DNA of 35,396 nucleotides from CAYOZL01 sp964408435. Its GTDB lineage: Bacteria > Bdellovibrionota_C > UBA2361 > SZUA-149 > CAYOZL01. Under the pieces are notes generated by a model. The model was given only the letters and a program-made list of their open reading frames with translations, was not told where the DNA came from and did no database searches. Within the stretch, counting starts at the first letter, position 1, and the number at the start of each line of letters is the position of its first letter. Of this stretch, positions 15,027 to 23,532 are shown one piece after another. Where the stretch lies: positions 1-35,396 of the forward strand of contig CAYOZL010000021.1 of the NCBI GenBank assembly GCA_964408435.1. Direction: 5' to 3'. Both the position numbers and the translations under genes were made by a program.

Positions 15027-16316
15027 TTGGAAGATATTTTATGCATTGATGGTCCTGTAAGGATTAGTGGAGAAGTTACTGTAGGAGGGGCTAAGAATGC
15101 AGTATTGCCATTAATTTTTGCTTCAATGCTTACTAAGCAAAAAGTAATCTTAAGAAATGTTCCTGACTTAAGTGATATTTCAGTTACTATGAGATTGTTA
15201 AAATCTTTTGGTGCCGTTTGCTCCTTCGGGAAGGGAGTCTTAACTTTAGAATCTAAAGAAATAACAAATTTCGAAGCACCTTACTCTGCAGTAAAAGCTT
15301 TAAGAGCGTCTTTTTGGGCAATGGGCCCACTACTAGCTAGAGTGAAAAATGCAAAAGTTCCACTTCCTGGTGGAGATGCAATTGGTACTAGGCCAGTAGA
15401 TTTGCATTTAAAAGGATTTTCTAAAATGGGTGCAAATATTAGAATGCAAAATGGCGTTGTAATAGCTGAAGCTCTAGGGAAATTAAATGGTGCAGAAATA
15501 GAATTAGATTTTCCTTCCGTTGGTGCAACTCATAATATTTTAATGTGCGCAGCACTTATTCCTGAAGAAACTATTATCAAAGGAGCTGCTAGAGAACCTG
15601 AGGTAGTAGCACTTGCTGAGCTGTTAAGTTTAATGGGAGCTGAGATTACTGGTGCAGGGACTGATGAGATAAAAATAACAGGAAAGTCCGAATTAAACGG
15701 AGCTGATTTTAGTGTTATTGGAGACAGAATAGAGGCAGCGACATATTTAGCAGCAGCAGCTGCAACAAAAGGTGAAGTTCTTGTTCGCGGAATAGATAGC
15801 AAGTCTCTAGCTCAAGAACTCGATTTATTTAGAGAAATGGGCTGTGAGGTGATTGCATCAGAGAATAGCATTCACCTTAAAACTGATAAAAAACTAAAAG
15901 CAGTAGATTTTCAAACTTCTCCTCATCCTGGGGTTGCAACAGATGTGCAAGCAATTTTCCTTGCAGCCTTAACGAAAGCTGAAGGTAGTTCTAAGATAGT
16001 TGAAAATGTTTTTGAAAGTAGATATGGACACGTTGCAGAGTATAAAAGATTTGGGGCGCAAATTGAAGTGGACTCTAGAGTTGCAACTGTTACAGGAGTT
16101 GATAAATTAAGTGCTGCACCAGTTGAAGGTAGAGACATTCGAGCTGCAGCAGGTTGTGTAATCTTAGGTTTAATGGCAACAGGGACAACTCAAATCAGAG
16201 AAATTCATCATTTAGATAGAGGTTACGATAATATTGTAAGTAAGTTTAGATCTCTTGGGGCAAGTATAACTAGGTTGCCTTCTGTTGATAATAGAGAAAT
16301 TATTATTGGATGCTAA
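15027..16316 (+). CDS. murA: UDP-N-acetylglucosamine 1-carboxyvinyltransferase (Asp active-site variant)
   Basis: MurA transfers enolpyruvate from PEP to UDP-GlcNAc in the first committed step of peptidoglycan synthesis in the cytoplasm. The 429-residue length and motifs (GGAKNAVLPL, FPSVGATHNILM, GDRIEAATYLAAAAATKG, HPGVATDVQAIF, RYGHVAEYKRFGA, HHLDRGYDNI) are normal. The active-site loop reads LPGGDAIGTRPVDLH, so residue 117 is Asp where most bacteria have the catalytic Cys (Cys115 in E. coli). That residue is the target of fosfomycin. Natural Asp variants are active and fosfomycin-insensitive in Mycobacterium, Chlamydia and Borrelia. The start is a TTG at 15027; MEDILCIDGPVRISGE aligns with family N-termini. 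Confidence 0.96.
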   Translation: MEDILCIDGPVRISGEVTVGGAKNAVLPLIFASMLTKQKVILRNVPDLSDISVTMRLLKSFGAVCSFGKGVLTLESKEITNFEAPYSAVKALRASFWAMGPLLARVKNAKVPLPGGDAIGTRPVDLHLKGFSKMGANIRMQNGVVIAEALGKLNGAEIELDFPSVGATHNILMCAALIPEETIIKGAAREPEVVALAELLSLMGAEITGAGTDEIKITGKSELNGADFSVIGDRIEAATYLAAAAATKGEVLVRGIDSKSLAQELDLFREMGCEVIASENSIHLKTDKKLKAVDFQTSPHPGVATDVQAIFLAALTKAEGSSKIVENVFESRYGHVAEYKRFGAQIEVDSRVATVTGVDKLSAAPVEGRDIRAAAGCVILGLMATGTTQIREIHHLDRGYDNIVSKFRSLGASITRLPSVDNREIIIGC

Positions 16317-16319
16317 TTG

Positions 16320-16991
16320 ATGTCGCTAGCTAATCAAGACTTACCAATTGAAGAGCCTGTTCAGTTAGGCTTAGAATTAAAGAATATAGATCCTATGTCT
16401 AAAAGGTATCTTGTTGTTCATTCTGGAATCTCAAAAGTAATAGCTTGTATTAATAAATCTATTGAAAAGTTACAGACCCGCTCTGCTCAGGTTAAGGCTT
16501 CTGAGTCCATTTTAATTTCTATTATTGGAGAAAAAGGTAGCGGTAAGACTCATATTCTAAATTATTTAAAATATGAGGCTGAGCAGAATAATGTTAATTT
16601 CGAGATCTTTGATGACTTAGATTTAAATCCAGACAGGCATGCTGAGTTTGTATCTAGTTACGAGAAATTTAAAGTTTCTGGTGGAATTATCATAGTTTCA
16701 TACTCTCAAAATGCTTATGATTTTAATCAACATGTTAAAACTCGATTAGCTAATTCTGAGAGTTTTAATCTTGAAAAGCCTAAAGAAAAAGAATTCAAGC
16801 AAATACTTGTCTCATTATTTAAAAGAGACAACTTTAATTTAAGTGAAAAGACTTTAAACTATGTGTTATCAAGAATCCCAGCAAATACTTTGTCGTTTCT
16901 GTCACTATCAGATAAGTTAAAACATTTATCTGAGCAATATGGTAAGCAGGCAAAATTTTATACAGTTAGGGACATAATTAAGGAGAAATGA
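16320..16991 (+). CDS. Hda/DnaA-like AAA+ ATPase domain protein
   Basis: The 223-residue protein has an N-terminal QLGLELKN peptide that resembles the clamp-binding motif of Hda (QLSLxL). It then has a Walker A (IIGEKGSGKTHILNYL, about 60-75), a DDLDL-type Walker B and a C-terminal helical lid. Hda proteins bind the beta sliding clamp and stimulate ATP hydrolysis by DnaA to prevent re-initiation. The fold assignment is good, but a regulatory role here is inference, and DnaA-like loaders such as DnaC/DciA helpers are alternatives. The DNA-binding domain IV of DnaA is absent. An in-frame TTG at 16317 precedes the ATG at 16320; the ATG is 4 bp after the murA stop. The fabF start follows 7 bp after its end. 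Confidence 0.75.
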   Translation: MSLANQDLPIEEPVQLGLELKNIDPMSKRYLVVHSGISKVIACINKSIEKLQTRSAQVKASESILISIIGEKGSGKTHILNYLKYEAEQNNVNFEIFDDLDLNPDRHAEFVSSYEKFKVSGGIIIVSYSQNAYDFNQHVKTRLANSESFNLEKPKEKEFKQILVSLFKRDNFNLSEKTLNYVLSRIPANTLSFLSLSDKLKHLSEQYGKQAKFYTVRDIIKEK

Positions 16992-16998
16992 TTTAGCA

Positions 16999-18243
16999 AT
17001 GTCTAGAAGAGTTGTTATTACTGGATTAGGAGCAATTACCCCATTGGGTAATGATGTGGATAGTTTTTGGCAGGGTATTGTTGCGGGTAAATCCGGGATC
17101 TCTAATATTAGCCACATGGATGTTAGTAGTTATCCAAGTCGTATCGGAGGAGAGGTTAAGAACTTCGATCCTGAGACTATCGTAATTAAGAAAAATGTTA
17201 AGAGGTATGACAAGTTTTCTTTATTCTCAATAGCAGCAGCTAGGGAGGCGTGGAAAGATGCAAAACTTGAAGAGCATGAATTCAAAAAGAATATGCTTGG
17301 TTGTATTTTTGGAGTTGGAATCGGAGGGCTCTTAACTCTAGAGGCTAACCTGCAAAATTTAATGGATGGTGGTCCTAGGAAAGTTTCCCCATTTTTAATT
17401 CCAGCAATGATCTCAAATTTAGCACCTGGAAATATAGCAATAGATTTAGGTCTAAAAGGTGTAAACTATACTGTTACTAGTGCATGTACTTCTGGAACTC
17501 ACGCAATTGGTGAAGCTTTCAGAATGATTAGAGATGGAATGCAAGACGTTATAGTTACAGGAGGTGCAGAAGCAGCAATTACAAAGCTTGGTCTTGGAGG
17601 TTTTGGAAAAATGAGAGCACTTTCAACTAGAAACGATGAGCCTGAAAAAGCTAGCAGGCCTTTTGATAAAGACAGAGATGGCTTTGTGATTGGTGAAGGT
17701 GCTGGAGTTTTAATTCTAGAAGAATTAGAAGCGGCAAAAGCTAGAGGAGCAAAGATCTATGCTGAAGTAATTGGCTATGGATTTTCATGTGATGCGCATC
17801 ATATTACTGCACCATCAGAAGGTGGTGAGGGAGCAATTGACTGTATGGAAATGGCTATTAAAAACTCTGGTTTAGCTAAAGAACAAATTTCTTACATTAA
17901 TGCTCACGGGACATCTACTCCAATAAATGATCCTGCTGAGAGTAAAGCGATTAGAAAAGTTTTTAATGACTACTGTGATAAAGGCTTATTGGTAAGTTCT
18001 ACGAAGTCTATGACAGGGCATTTACTAGGTGCAGCAGGAGGAATAGAGGGGGTTGTAATGGCTAAGTCTATTAAAGAAAGTATTGCTCCTCCTACTATAA
18101 ATTTAGAAAACCCTGATGAAGGTTGCGATTTAGATTATGTTGCAAATCAATCTAGAGAAGTTTCAGTAGAGGCTGCAATGTCTAATTCTTTTGGATTCGG
18201 TGGAACGAATGCATCAGTGATATTTAAAAATTATAACGCTTAA
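16999..18243 (+). CDS. fabF: 3-oxoacyl-ACP synthase II
   Basis: FabF condenses malonyl-ACP with acyl-ACP in the elongation cycle of type II fatty acid synthesis. The 414-residue protein has the Cys-His-His triad: Cys163 in TSACTSGTHAIGEAF, His in INAHGTSTPINDPAE, and His in STKSMTGHLLGAAGG. The C-terminal SNSFGFGGTNASVIF is characteristic. An AGGAG lies 13 nt before the ATG, a rather long spacing. The cluster continues with fabH 11 bp after its stop. The acyl carrier protein gene, often next to fabF, is absent here. Confidence 0.97.
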   Translation: MSRRVVITGLGAITPLGNDVDSFWQGIVAGKSGISNISHMDVSSYPSRIGGEVKNFDPETIVIKKNVKRYDKFSLFSIAAAREAWKDAKLEEHEFKKNMLGCIFGVGIGGLLTLEANLQNLMDGGPRKVSPFLIPAMISNLAPGNIAIDLGLKGVNYTVTSACTSGTHAIGEAFRMIRDGMQDVIVTGGAEAAITKLGLGGFGKMRALSTRNDEPEKASRPFDKDRDGFVIGEGAGVLILEELEAAKARGAKIYAEVIGYGFSCDAHHITAPSEGGEGAIDCMEMAIKNSGLAKEQISYINAHGTSTPINDPAESKAIRKVFNDYCDKGLLVSSTKSMTGHLLGAAGGIEGVVMAKSIKESIAPPTINLENPDEGCDLDYVANQSREVSVEAAMSNSFGFGGTNASVIFKNYNA

Positions 18244-18254
18244 CGTTTAAAACT

Positions 18255-19247
18255 ATGTCTAAGTTCTTCAGTAAAGTAATTGGAACAGGAATGAATGTCC
18301 CTGATAAGGTTATTACAAATGAACACTTTGCTTCATATCTTGAAACTTCTGATGAGTGGATTAGGGAAAGAACCGGAATTGTAGAGCGAAGATGGGTTGA
18401 AAAAGGAGTTGGTGCAAGTGAGCTAGCTTTGCCAGCAGCAAAAAAAGCAATTTCTAATGCAGGCTTAAAAGCTGAAGATATTGATGCAATAGTTTTTGCA
18501 ACCGCTACTCCAGATTATGCTTTTCCTAGTAGTGCTTGTCTGTTGCAGTCTAAATTAGGAATAAAAAAATCTTGTTTTTCCTATGATGTTAATGCGGTTT
18601 GCTCAGGCTTTGTTTATGCAATAAGCACTGCAGATTCATTAATAGCAAGAGGGACAGCTAAGAATGCTCTTGTAATTGGTTGTGATATTTTTAGTAGTTG
18701 TATTAATCATAATGATAGGGGAACTGCGGTTCTTTTTGGTGATGGTGCAGGAGCAGTTGTATTAACAGCAACTGATACAGATTCAACATCTGGAATATAC
18801 GGAAGTATCTTAGGATCTGATGGGGATTACGGAGATATACTTTGTGCAAAAATTGGCTCTGCTAGTCCTGTTAGTAAAGATTTAATTGAACAAGATGCTC
18901 ATTACCTTAAAATGAATGGTCGTGAAGTTTTTAAATTAGCAGTTAGAAGATTAGGTAAAATTAATAAAGATATTATTGCTAAGTTTGATTTTTCAGCTGA
19001 AGAGGTAAATCATTTTGTTTCTCATCAAGCGAATAAAAGAATTTTAGAATCTACTGCTGATAGAGTCGGAGTGAGTCTTGATAAGATGCCTATTAATCTT
19101 GATAAGTATGGCAATACAAGTGCAGCTAGTATTCCAATAGTTTTGGCAGAGTTTGAAGAAAACGGAACAATTAAATCTGGTGACCTAGTTGCTTTATCTG
19201 CATTTGGAGCAGGGTTAACTTGGGGAGCCACTTTGATAAGATGGTAG
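18255..19247 (+). CDS. fabH: 3-oxoacyl-ACP synthase III
   Basis: FabH starts fatty acid synthesis by condensing an acyl-CoA, usually acetyl-CoA, with malonyl-ACP. The 330-residue protein has the expected triad: Cys116 in DVNAVCSGFVYA, His in FVSHQANKRIL and Asn in YGNTSAASIP. Other family motifs are DEWIRERTGIVERRW, ATATPDYAFPSSAC, VLFGDGAGAVVL and the C-terminal SAFGAGLTWGA. The gene shares its 3' end with the next one: the hydrolase ATG at 19241 overlaps its stop codon by 7 bp, suggesting coupled translation. Primer preference (acetyl or branched) cannot be read from the sequence. Confidence 0.97.
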   Translation: MSKFFSKVIGTGMNVPDKVITNEHFASYLETSDEWIRERTGIVERRWVEKGVGASELALPAAKKAISNAGLKAEDIDAIVFATATPDYAFPSSACLLQSKLGIKKSCFSYDVNAVCSGFVYAISTADSLIARGTAKNALVIGCDIFSSCINHNDRGTAVLFGDGAGAVVLTATDTDSTSGIYGSILGSDGDYGDILCAKIGSASPVSKDLIEQDAHYLKMNGREVFKLAVRRLGKINKDIIAKFDFSAEEVNHFVSHQANKRILESTADRVGVSLDKMPINLDKYGNTSAASIPIVLAEFEENGTIKSGDLVALSAFGAGLTWGATLIRW

Positions 19248-20224
19248 AAGGCTATTGTGAAGTTCCAGGTGGTAAAATCTGGTACGGAGTTTGCAATAGT
19301 GAGTTGCCTTCTGATTTACCCTCTGAGTTATCCTCTGATCAGATACCTTTAATTTGTATTCATGGTGGCCCAGGCTATACATATAATTCTTTTACCCCAT
19401 TAGCTAAACTAGAAAGAAAAGTAGTTTTTTACGACCAACTTGGTTGTGGAAAATCTGATAGACCAAGTGATTCGAGTTTATGGACAATCGAGCGTCATGT
19501 TGAAGAACTTAAAAGCTTAATTAAGCATTTAGGTTTTGAACAAGTTTATTTATTAGGGCATTCATGGGGAACAATAGTTGCGCTTGAATACGCAGTTAAA
19601 TACCCAAAGAAATTAGAAGCGGTAGTATTTGCAAGTTCTTGTATCTCAGTTCCTAAATGGATTGAAGACTCTAAGAGGTTAATTAAAGATTTAAAAAAAG
19701 AAGATCAAAGAGCTATAAAAATAGGGAATCAACTAGGGGAGTATCACAGCAAAGATTACCAAAAAGCATCAAATGAATATTATAAAAAGTTTATTTGTAG
19801 AGCTGAGCCAAAACCAAAAGAATTAATTTTAAGCGATAAACTTTCTGGCCCTGAGGTTTATTTACATATGTGGGGGCCAAATGAATTTACCTTACTTGGA
19901 AGTTTAAAAGATTACGATGGAAGTAAAAAACTAAAATCAGTTAATATTCCTGTTCTTGTTACTTGTGGCCGATATGATGAGGGAACCCCAGAATCTAGCG
20001 AGTACTATGCATCAATATTATCTAACTCTACTTTAAGTGTAATTGAAGACTGCGCTCATTTTCCTCATGTAGAGCAAAAAAATGAGTATCTAAAAGTTTT
20101 AAATACATTTTTAAATGATTGTGATTTAGGACAAGAATTAACAAAAAAACCATATCTTGCTTTTGCATTGCTCTTAGCAGTTGCATTTAGCTTATTGATT
20201 TTGATGTATGTATTTATAAATTAA
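19241..20224 (+). CDS. Proline iminopeptidase-like alpha/beta hydrolase with C-terminal membrane anchor
   Basis: This member of the S33 alpha/beta hydrolases has the oxyanion motif HGGPG, YDQLGCGKSD, the nucleophile in GHSWGT, an acid in GRYDEGTPE and the catalytic His in CAHFPHVEQ. These match proline iminopeptidase and tricorn-interacting factor F1, enzymes that remove N-terminal proline or act on small amides and esters. Unusually, a C-terminal membrane helix (AFALLLAVAFSLLILMYVF) follows the catalytic domain. Near residue 22 a short tandem repeat encodes ELPSDLPSELSSD, from an imperfect 12-bp DNA repeat. The ATG at 19241 is chosen over an in-frame TTG at 19220. It ends the prfA-to-fabH cluster. 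The substrate is unknown. Confidence 0.88.
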   Translation: MVEGYCEVPGGKIWYGVCNSELPSDLPSELSSDQIPLICIHGGPGYTYNSFTPLAKLERKVVFYDQLGCGKSDRPSDSSLWTIERHVEELKSLIKHLGFEQVYLLGHSWGTIVALEYAVKYPKKLEAVVFASSCISVPKWIEDSKRLIKDLKKEDQRAIKIGNQLGEYHSKDYQKASNEYYKKFICRAEPKPKELILSDKLSGPEVYLHMWGPNEFTLLGSLKDYDGSKKLKSVNIPVLVTCGRYDEGTPESSEYYASILSNSTLSVIEDCAHFPHVEQKNEYLKVLNTFLNDCDLGQELTKKPYLAFALLLAVAFSLLILMYVFIN

Positions 20225-20324
20225 GTTTAATGTTTATAGTTACATAGCTCTATATAGCAGTTTCCTCTTTTAATCCCTTAACTCTTAACTTTATTCCCGA
20301 GTAATTAATTGTCATAATATATGT

Positions 20325-20918
20325 ATGTCTTTAGTTCCTGAATTTACAGTGCCTGTAATTTTCATCACTGGTCCTAGCGGGGTTGGTAAATCAACAATGC
20401 TTAGACAAGCATTGAATTCTAAATGGCCTGATGGTTTGACTGTAAGTGTTCCTAAAAAATATACAACAAGAGATTTAAGAACAGGGGAGGAAAACTTTGA
20501 GCTGGTTAAGTTAACAGATGCTCAATATAGAGATAGAAAAAGCACATTCTTAGTTTCTTATGAAGACTACGGAAGAAAGTATGCCCTTGAAGCTAAGACT
20601 TTTGAAAATCCTGATATTTCTAAGATTTATATTCAAGCCTTACCTACCTCTATGGCAATAACTGCTAGAGCTAAATTAAAAGCTCCTTGGAAAGTATATA
20701 TTTGTAGATTGAAACAAGACCCTGAAGTTATAGTTAAACGTTTAGTTAAAAGAGGAGATAAAATCACTCTTAGACAAATGGTTGATCGGGCAAAAGGGGC
20801 AAGTCTTGTAAAAAATATTTCTGCAAAAAATAATATTACAAAAGCAGATCTTATTTTAAAAACAAATAAAGAACCAGGTTTACTAGTTGAAGAGTTAAGA
20901 AAGAGCGTCTTTAAATAG
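20325..20918 (+). CDS. Guanylate kinase-like P-loop nucleotide kinase
   Basis: The 197-residue protein has a Walker A (FITGPSGVGKSTML), then YTTRDLRTGEENFEL, which matches the TTRxxRxGE part of guanylate kinase and PhnN (ribose 1,5-bisphosphokinase). The SYEDYGRKYAL segment occupies the substrate loop, and RLVKRGD with DRAKGASLVK suits the ATP-binding lid. The DYxFV motif with Tyr and Glu that binds GMP is not recognisable (NFELVKLT instead), so guanylate as substrate is doubtful. It may be a divergent guanylate kinase or another small kinase. CATAAT lies 6 nt before the ATG with a TTATTC 16 bp further upstream, consistent with a leaderless start. It stands alone between two non-coding gaps. 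Confidence 0.7.
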   Translation: MSLVPEFTVPVIFITGPSGVGKSTMLRQALNSKWPDGLTVSVPKKYTTRDLRTGEENFELVKLTDAQYRDRKSTFLVSYEDYGRKYALEAKTFENPDISKIYIQALPTSMAITARAKLKAPWKVYICRLKQDPEVIVKRLVKRGDKITLRQMVDRAKGASLVKNISAKNNITKADLILKTNKEPGLLVEELRKSVFK

Positions 20919-20986
20919 TCTTTAAATAACTGGCCTACAAAATTTTTTATCTAGTTTATCACTTAAATCTGTAGTAAGATTTAGAT

Positions 20987-21913
20987 ATGAAATTTAGTGC
21001 CGAAAAAAAGAAATGTCTTAATACCTTTATGTCTGAATTAATGGCGCGTTACTCTACACGTGTGCCAGATGTTAAAAAAGTAACTTCAGCAATGCTTAAA
21101 GAGGGAATAATTAGCTCAGAAGAAGATATACAAAATGACCACGTTGCCTTTAGGACTATGGGGGTGGATAATCTAGGTATTCAATCTTTAGAAAAAGTTT
21201 TTTTAAATGTTGGTTATGAAAAGAAAGATTACTATAATTTTGAAAAGAAAAAATTAGATGCGTACTGGTACTCTCCTCCAGAAGATAATTATCCAAGAAT
21301 TTTTATAAGCCAACTTAGAGTTGGGGAATTAAGTAAAAAAGCTCAAGATGTAATTACTTCTTATACTGATGAAGTTAAATCAGATCCGGTTGATTCAATT
21401 GATATCGATAATGGGGAAGTCGTTGGTGAATTCTTACATAAATCTTTATGGCGAACTCCTACATGGGAAGACTATCTAGTCTTAAGAGAAGAAAGTGAAT
21501 ATGCTTCTTGGGTAATCTATAATCGCTACTATTTAAATCATTATACAATTTCTGTTCATAATTTAGAGGGGAAGTATTCTGAGTTAGAAAATTTTAATAC
21601 TTTTCTTGAGAGTATAGGAATTAAGCTAAATGATTCAGGTGGAAAGGTTAAAATTAGTAATGATGGAATTTTAAAACAAAGCTCAAGTGTGGCAGGTGTT
21701 ATCTCTGCAAGTTTTCCTGCTGGGCAAGAATCCGAAGTAACTCACGAGATACCCGGTTCGTACGTAGAATTTGCTGAGCGCCTGGTAAAGCCTGAGTTTG
21801 CTCATTTGCCAAAAGACGAGATACGGCGCGAGCATAGGCGCGATGGCTTTGAAGCAGCGAATGCGAACAAGATTTTTGAGAGTACTTACACATCACAAGT
21901 CGAGAAAGGTTAA
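20987..21913 (+). CDS. DUF1338 / HglS-like 2-oxoadipate dioxygenase/decarboxylase
   Basis: The 308-residue protein has the DUF1338 signatures NDHVAFRT (His52), RYYLNHYTISVH (His185), and SYVEFAERLV (Glu261). These match the His-His-Glu iron ligands described for HglS, which converts 2-oxoadipate to D-2-hydroxyglutarate in lysine catabolism. The C-terminal LPKDEIRREHRRDGFEAANA is also conserved. It is shorter than the 460-residue Pseudomonas HglS and more like the compact, plant-like and Bacteroidetes-like forms. TAAGAT lies 6 nt before the ATG. From about base 21716 to the end, base composition changes sharply (CGC, CGG, CTG, GCG codons), unlike the AGA-using upstream part. The glutaryl-CoA dehydrogenase gene in the window fits the same pathway. 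Confidence 0.82.
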   Translation: MKFSAEKKKCLNTFMSELMARYSTRVPDVKKVTSAMLKEGIISSEEDIQNDHVAFRTMGVDNLGIQSLEKVFLNVGYEKKDYYNFEKKKLDAYWYSPPEDNYPRIFISQLRVGELSKKAQDVITSYTDEVKSDPVDSIDIDNGEVVGEFLHKSLWRTPTWEDYLVLREESEYASWVIYNRYYLNHYTISVHNLEGKYSELENFNTFLESIGIKLNDSGGKVKISNDGILKQSSSVAGVISASFPAGQESEVTHEIPGSYVEFAERLVKPEFAHLPKDEIRREHRRDGFEAANANKIFESTYTSQVEKG

Positions 21914-21935
21914 TAACTTAAGTTTTTATTCGACT

Positions 21936-21964
21936 AGCTCGCTTAATTTCTTTAATTAAGAGCT
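21936..21964 (+). terminator. Hairpin after the HglS-like gene
   Basis: AGCTC-(GC bulge)-TTAATT pairs with AATTAA-GAGCT across a 5-nt loop. A T-rich run (TTATTATTGTTTTTT) begins about 12 nt later. It is a possible terminator. Confidence 0.4.
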
Positions 21965-22079
21965 GTAAATGTCTATTATTATTGTTTTTTTAAACTTTAA
22001 GTTTAGTAAAATTAAATATGGTTAAAGCTATACGTCTATATTATTATTCGACTGTTGTTTAACTAAAATTATTTAAAAT

Positions 22080-23465
22080 ATGAATATGAGATATAAATCT
22101 ACCTTAATACTTACTACTATACTTAGTTTATTATTGATCCCACTATCTGCTTTTGCTGTGCCGAATGATTTTGATGGGGACGGAACTGCAGATATGTCTG
22201 TTGCTAGGGTGACAGGGGACACTACAACTTGGACTACTAGGACAACGAGTAATGGTTCTTTGCTAACATCGACATTCCCAATAGCTGCTGATGCATTAGT
22301 TAGTGGAAGATTTTATTCTGGTGACCAAAGACATTATCCAGCAACAGTTACAGTTACTAGCCTTGAAGAAAACTTACTTTGGATAGCTAAAGACTCTCAA
22401 GGTGCTGATGTGCCTTTTAGATACGGTAGTCCTGGAGACACAATTACTAATTTAGGAGATTGGAACTGTGATGGTGTAGATGATGTTCATGTCGTTAGGC
22501 CTACTCCAGATGGTCTTTTAACTTGGTTTGTAAGTATTTCTAATGGAACAATTGAAGAATACAAATTTGGATTACACGGAGATAGGGCAGGTGTTGCAAA
22601 AGCAGCGAATGGCTGTGTTCAGGCTTTGGTTCTTTTAAGAATGGAAGGCAATGCATTTAGATGGTTCTTTAAAGGTCTTGAAAATATCGATAATCCTTTT
22701 CTGTTTCAAACAACTCTATGGGGACTTACAGGAGATATACCTTTAATACCAGTTGATATAGATGGTGATAATCTATTAGATTTTGTTGTTACTAGACCTG
22801 TTGGGGGTTTTCAAGAGGGCTATATTCGATATGGAAATGGTACTTTTGAGACATTACTTCTAGGGTTTGATGATTCTATCCCACAAATTGGATTCTATGA
22901 TGGAACTCCTTTATTTGCATGGTCTCAAAGAGATAATGGCGGAGCTGCGATTAGACATAGTAATGGCTTTTTAAATATCTTTAGCTTTGGAGATGCTGAG
23001 TCTGCGATTATTAGAGCTGATGGCTCGGTAATTCAGCCTACCTCTACTGGAAGGTTCGGTCAGGGGGATATGACACCAGTGGGTGGAACACCAGGTACGG
23101 GTAATGGAGCATGTGCTAATTCTGGTGGTGGAACTGGAAGTGGGAACCCACCTTGTTCATCTCTTGAATTTAATGACGGTAGAGGAGGGGACCTTTGGAT
23201 TTATGAAAGTGAAAGTGATGGACGACCAGTTTATCTTCTAAATAGCGGTTGGCGTTCTGCACCAGTAGTTGATATCGAAAGAACAGATGGCACTTGTGAA
23301 AGAGCTAGGTTTACAGGTTTTGCAAACCCTGACCCAGGTGGATTAAGACCTCACTATAGATTCGATAGAGGATGCGAGGATTATACAGGCACACTCTTTG
23401 TTAAAGATGCTGTGCAGACATGTGAAGTTGTCTTACCTGCTGATACTTGTGTGAGGATTGATTAG
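22080..23465 (+). CDS. Secreted FG-GAP/VCBS-like repeat protein (DxDxDG motifs)
   Basis: The 461-residue protein has a signal peptide (about 1-26, ending SAFA). At least three repeats follow, each opening with a calcium-type loop and a Val-Arg strand: DFDGDGTADMSVARV, DWNCDGVDDVHVVRP and DIDGDNLLDFVVTRP. The spacing suits a beta-propeller of FG-GAP/VCBS blades, probably calcium-stabilised and outside the cytoplasm. A glycine-rich linker (about 335-360, GGTPGTGNG) leads to a C-terminal region with four cysteines. No membrane anchor is seen. Likely roles (adhesin, matrix protein) are inference. Start codons at 22080 and 22086 are both possible. A strong terminator follows at 23505. Confidence 0.8.
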   Translation: MNMRYKSTLILTTILSLLLIPLSAFAVPNDFDGDGTADMSVARVTGDTTTWTTRTTSNGSLLTSTFPIAADALVSGRFYSGDQRHYPATVTVTSLEENLLWIAKDSQGADVPFRYGSPGDTITNLGDWNCDGVDDVHVVRPTPDGLLTWFVSISNGTIEEYKFGLHGDRAGVAKAANGCVQALVLLRMEGNAFRWFFKGLENIDNPFLFQTTLWGLTGDIPLIPVDIDGDNLLDFVVTRPVGGFQEGYIRYGNGTFETLLLGFDDSIPQIGFYDGTPLFAWSQRDNGGAAIRHSNGFLNIFSFGDAESAIIRADGSVIQPTSTGRFGQGDMTPVGGTPGTGNGACANSGGGTGSGNPPCSSLEFNDGRGGDLWIYESESDGRPVYLLNSGWRSAPVVDIERTDGTCERARFTGFANPDPGGLRPHYRFDRGCEDYTGTLFVKDAVQTCEVVLPADTCVRID

Positions 23466-23504
23466 AGAATAGAAACTCTAATAGAGAGGTAGAGCTCTCA
23501 GAGT

Positions 23505-23532
23505 AAAGCCCAGCTTAGCTGGGCTTTTTTTT
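23505..23532 (+). terminator. Rho-independent terminator after the repeat protein
   Basis: AAAGCCCAGC (23505-23514) pairs perfectly with GCTGGGCTTT (23518-23527) with a TTA loop, followed by a T-tract to 23532. Confidence 0.95.
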
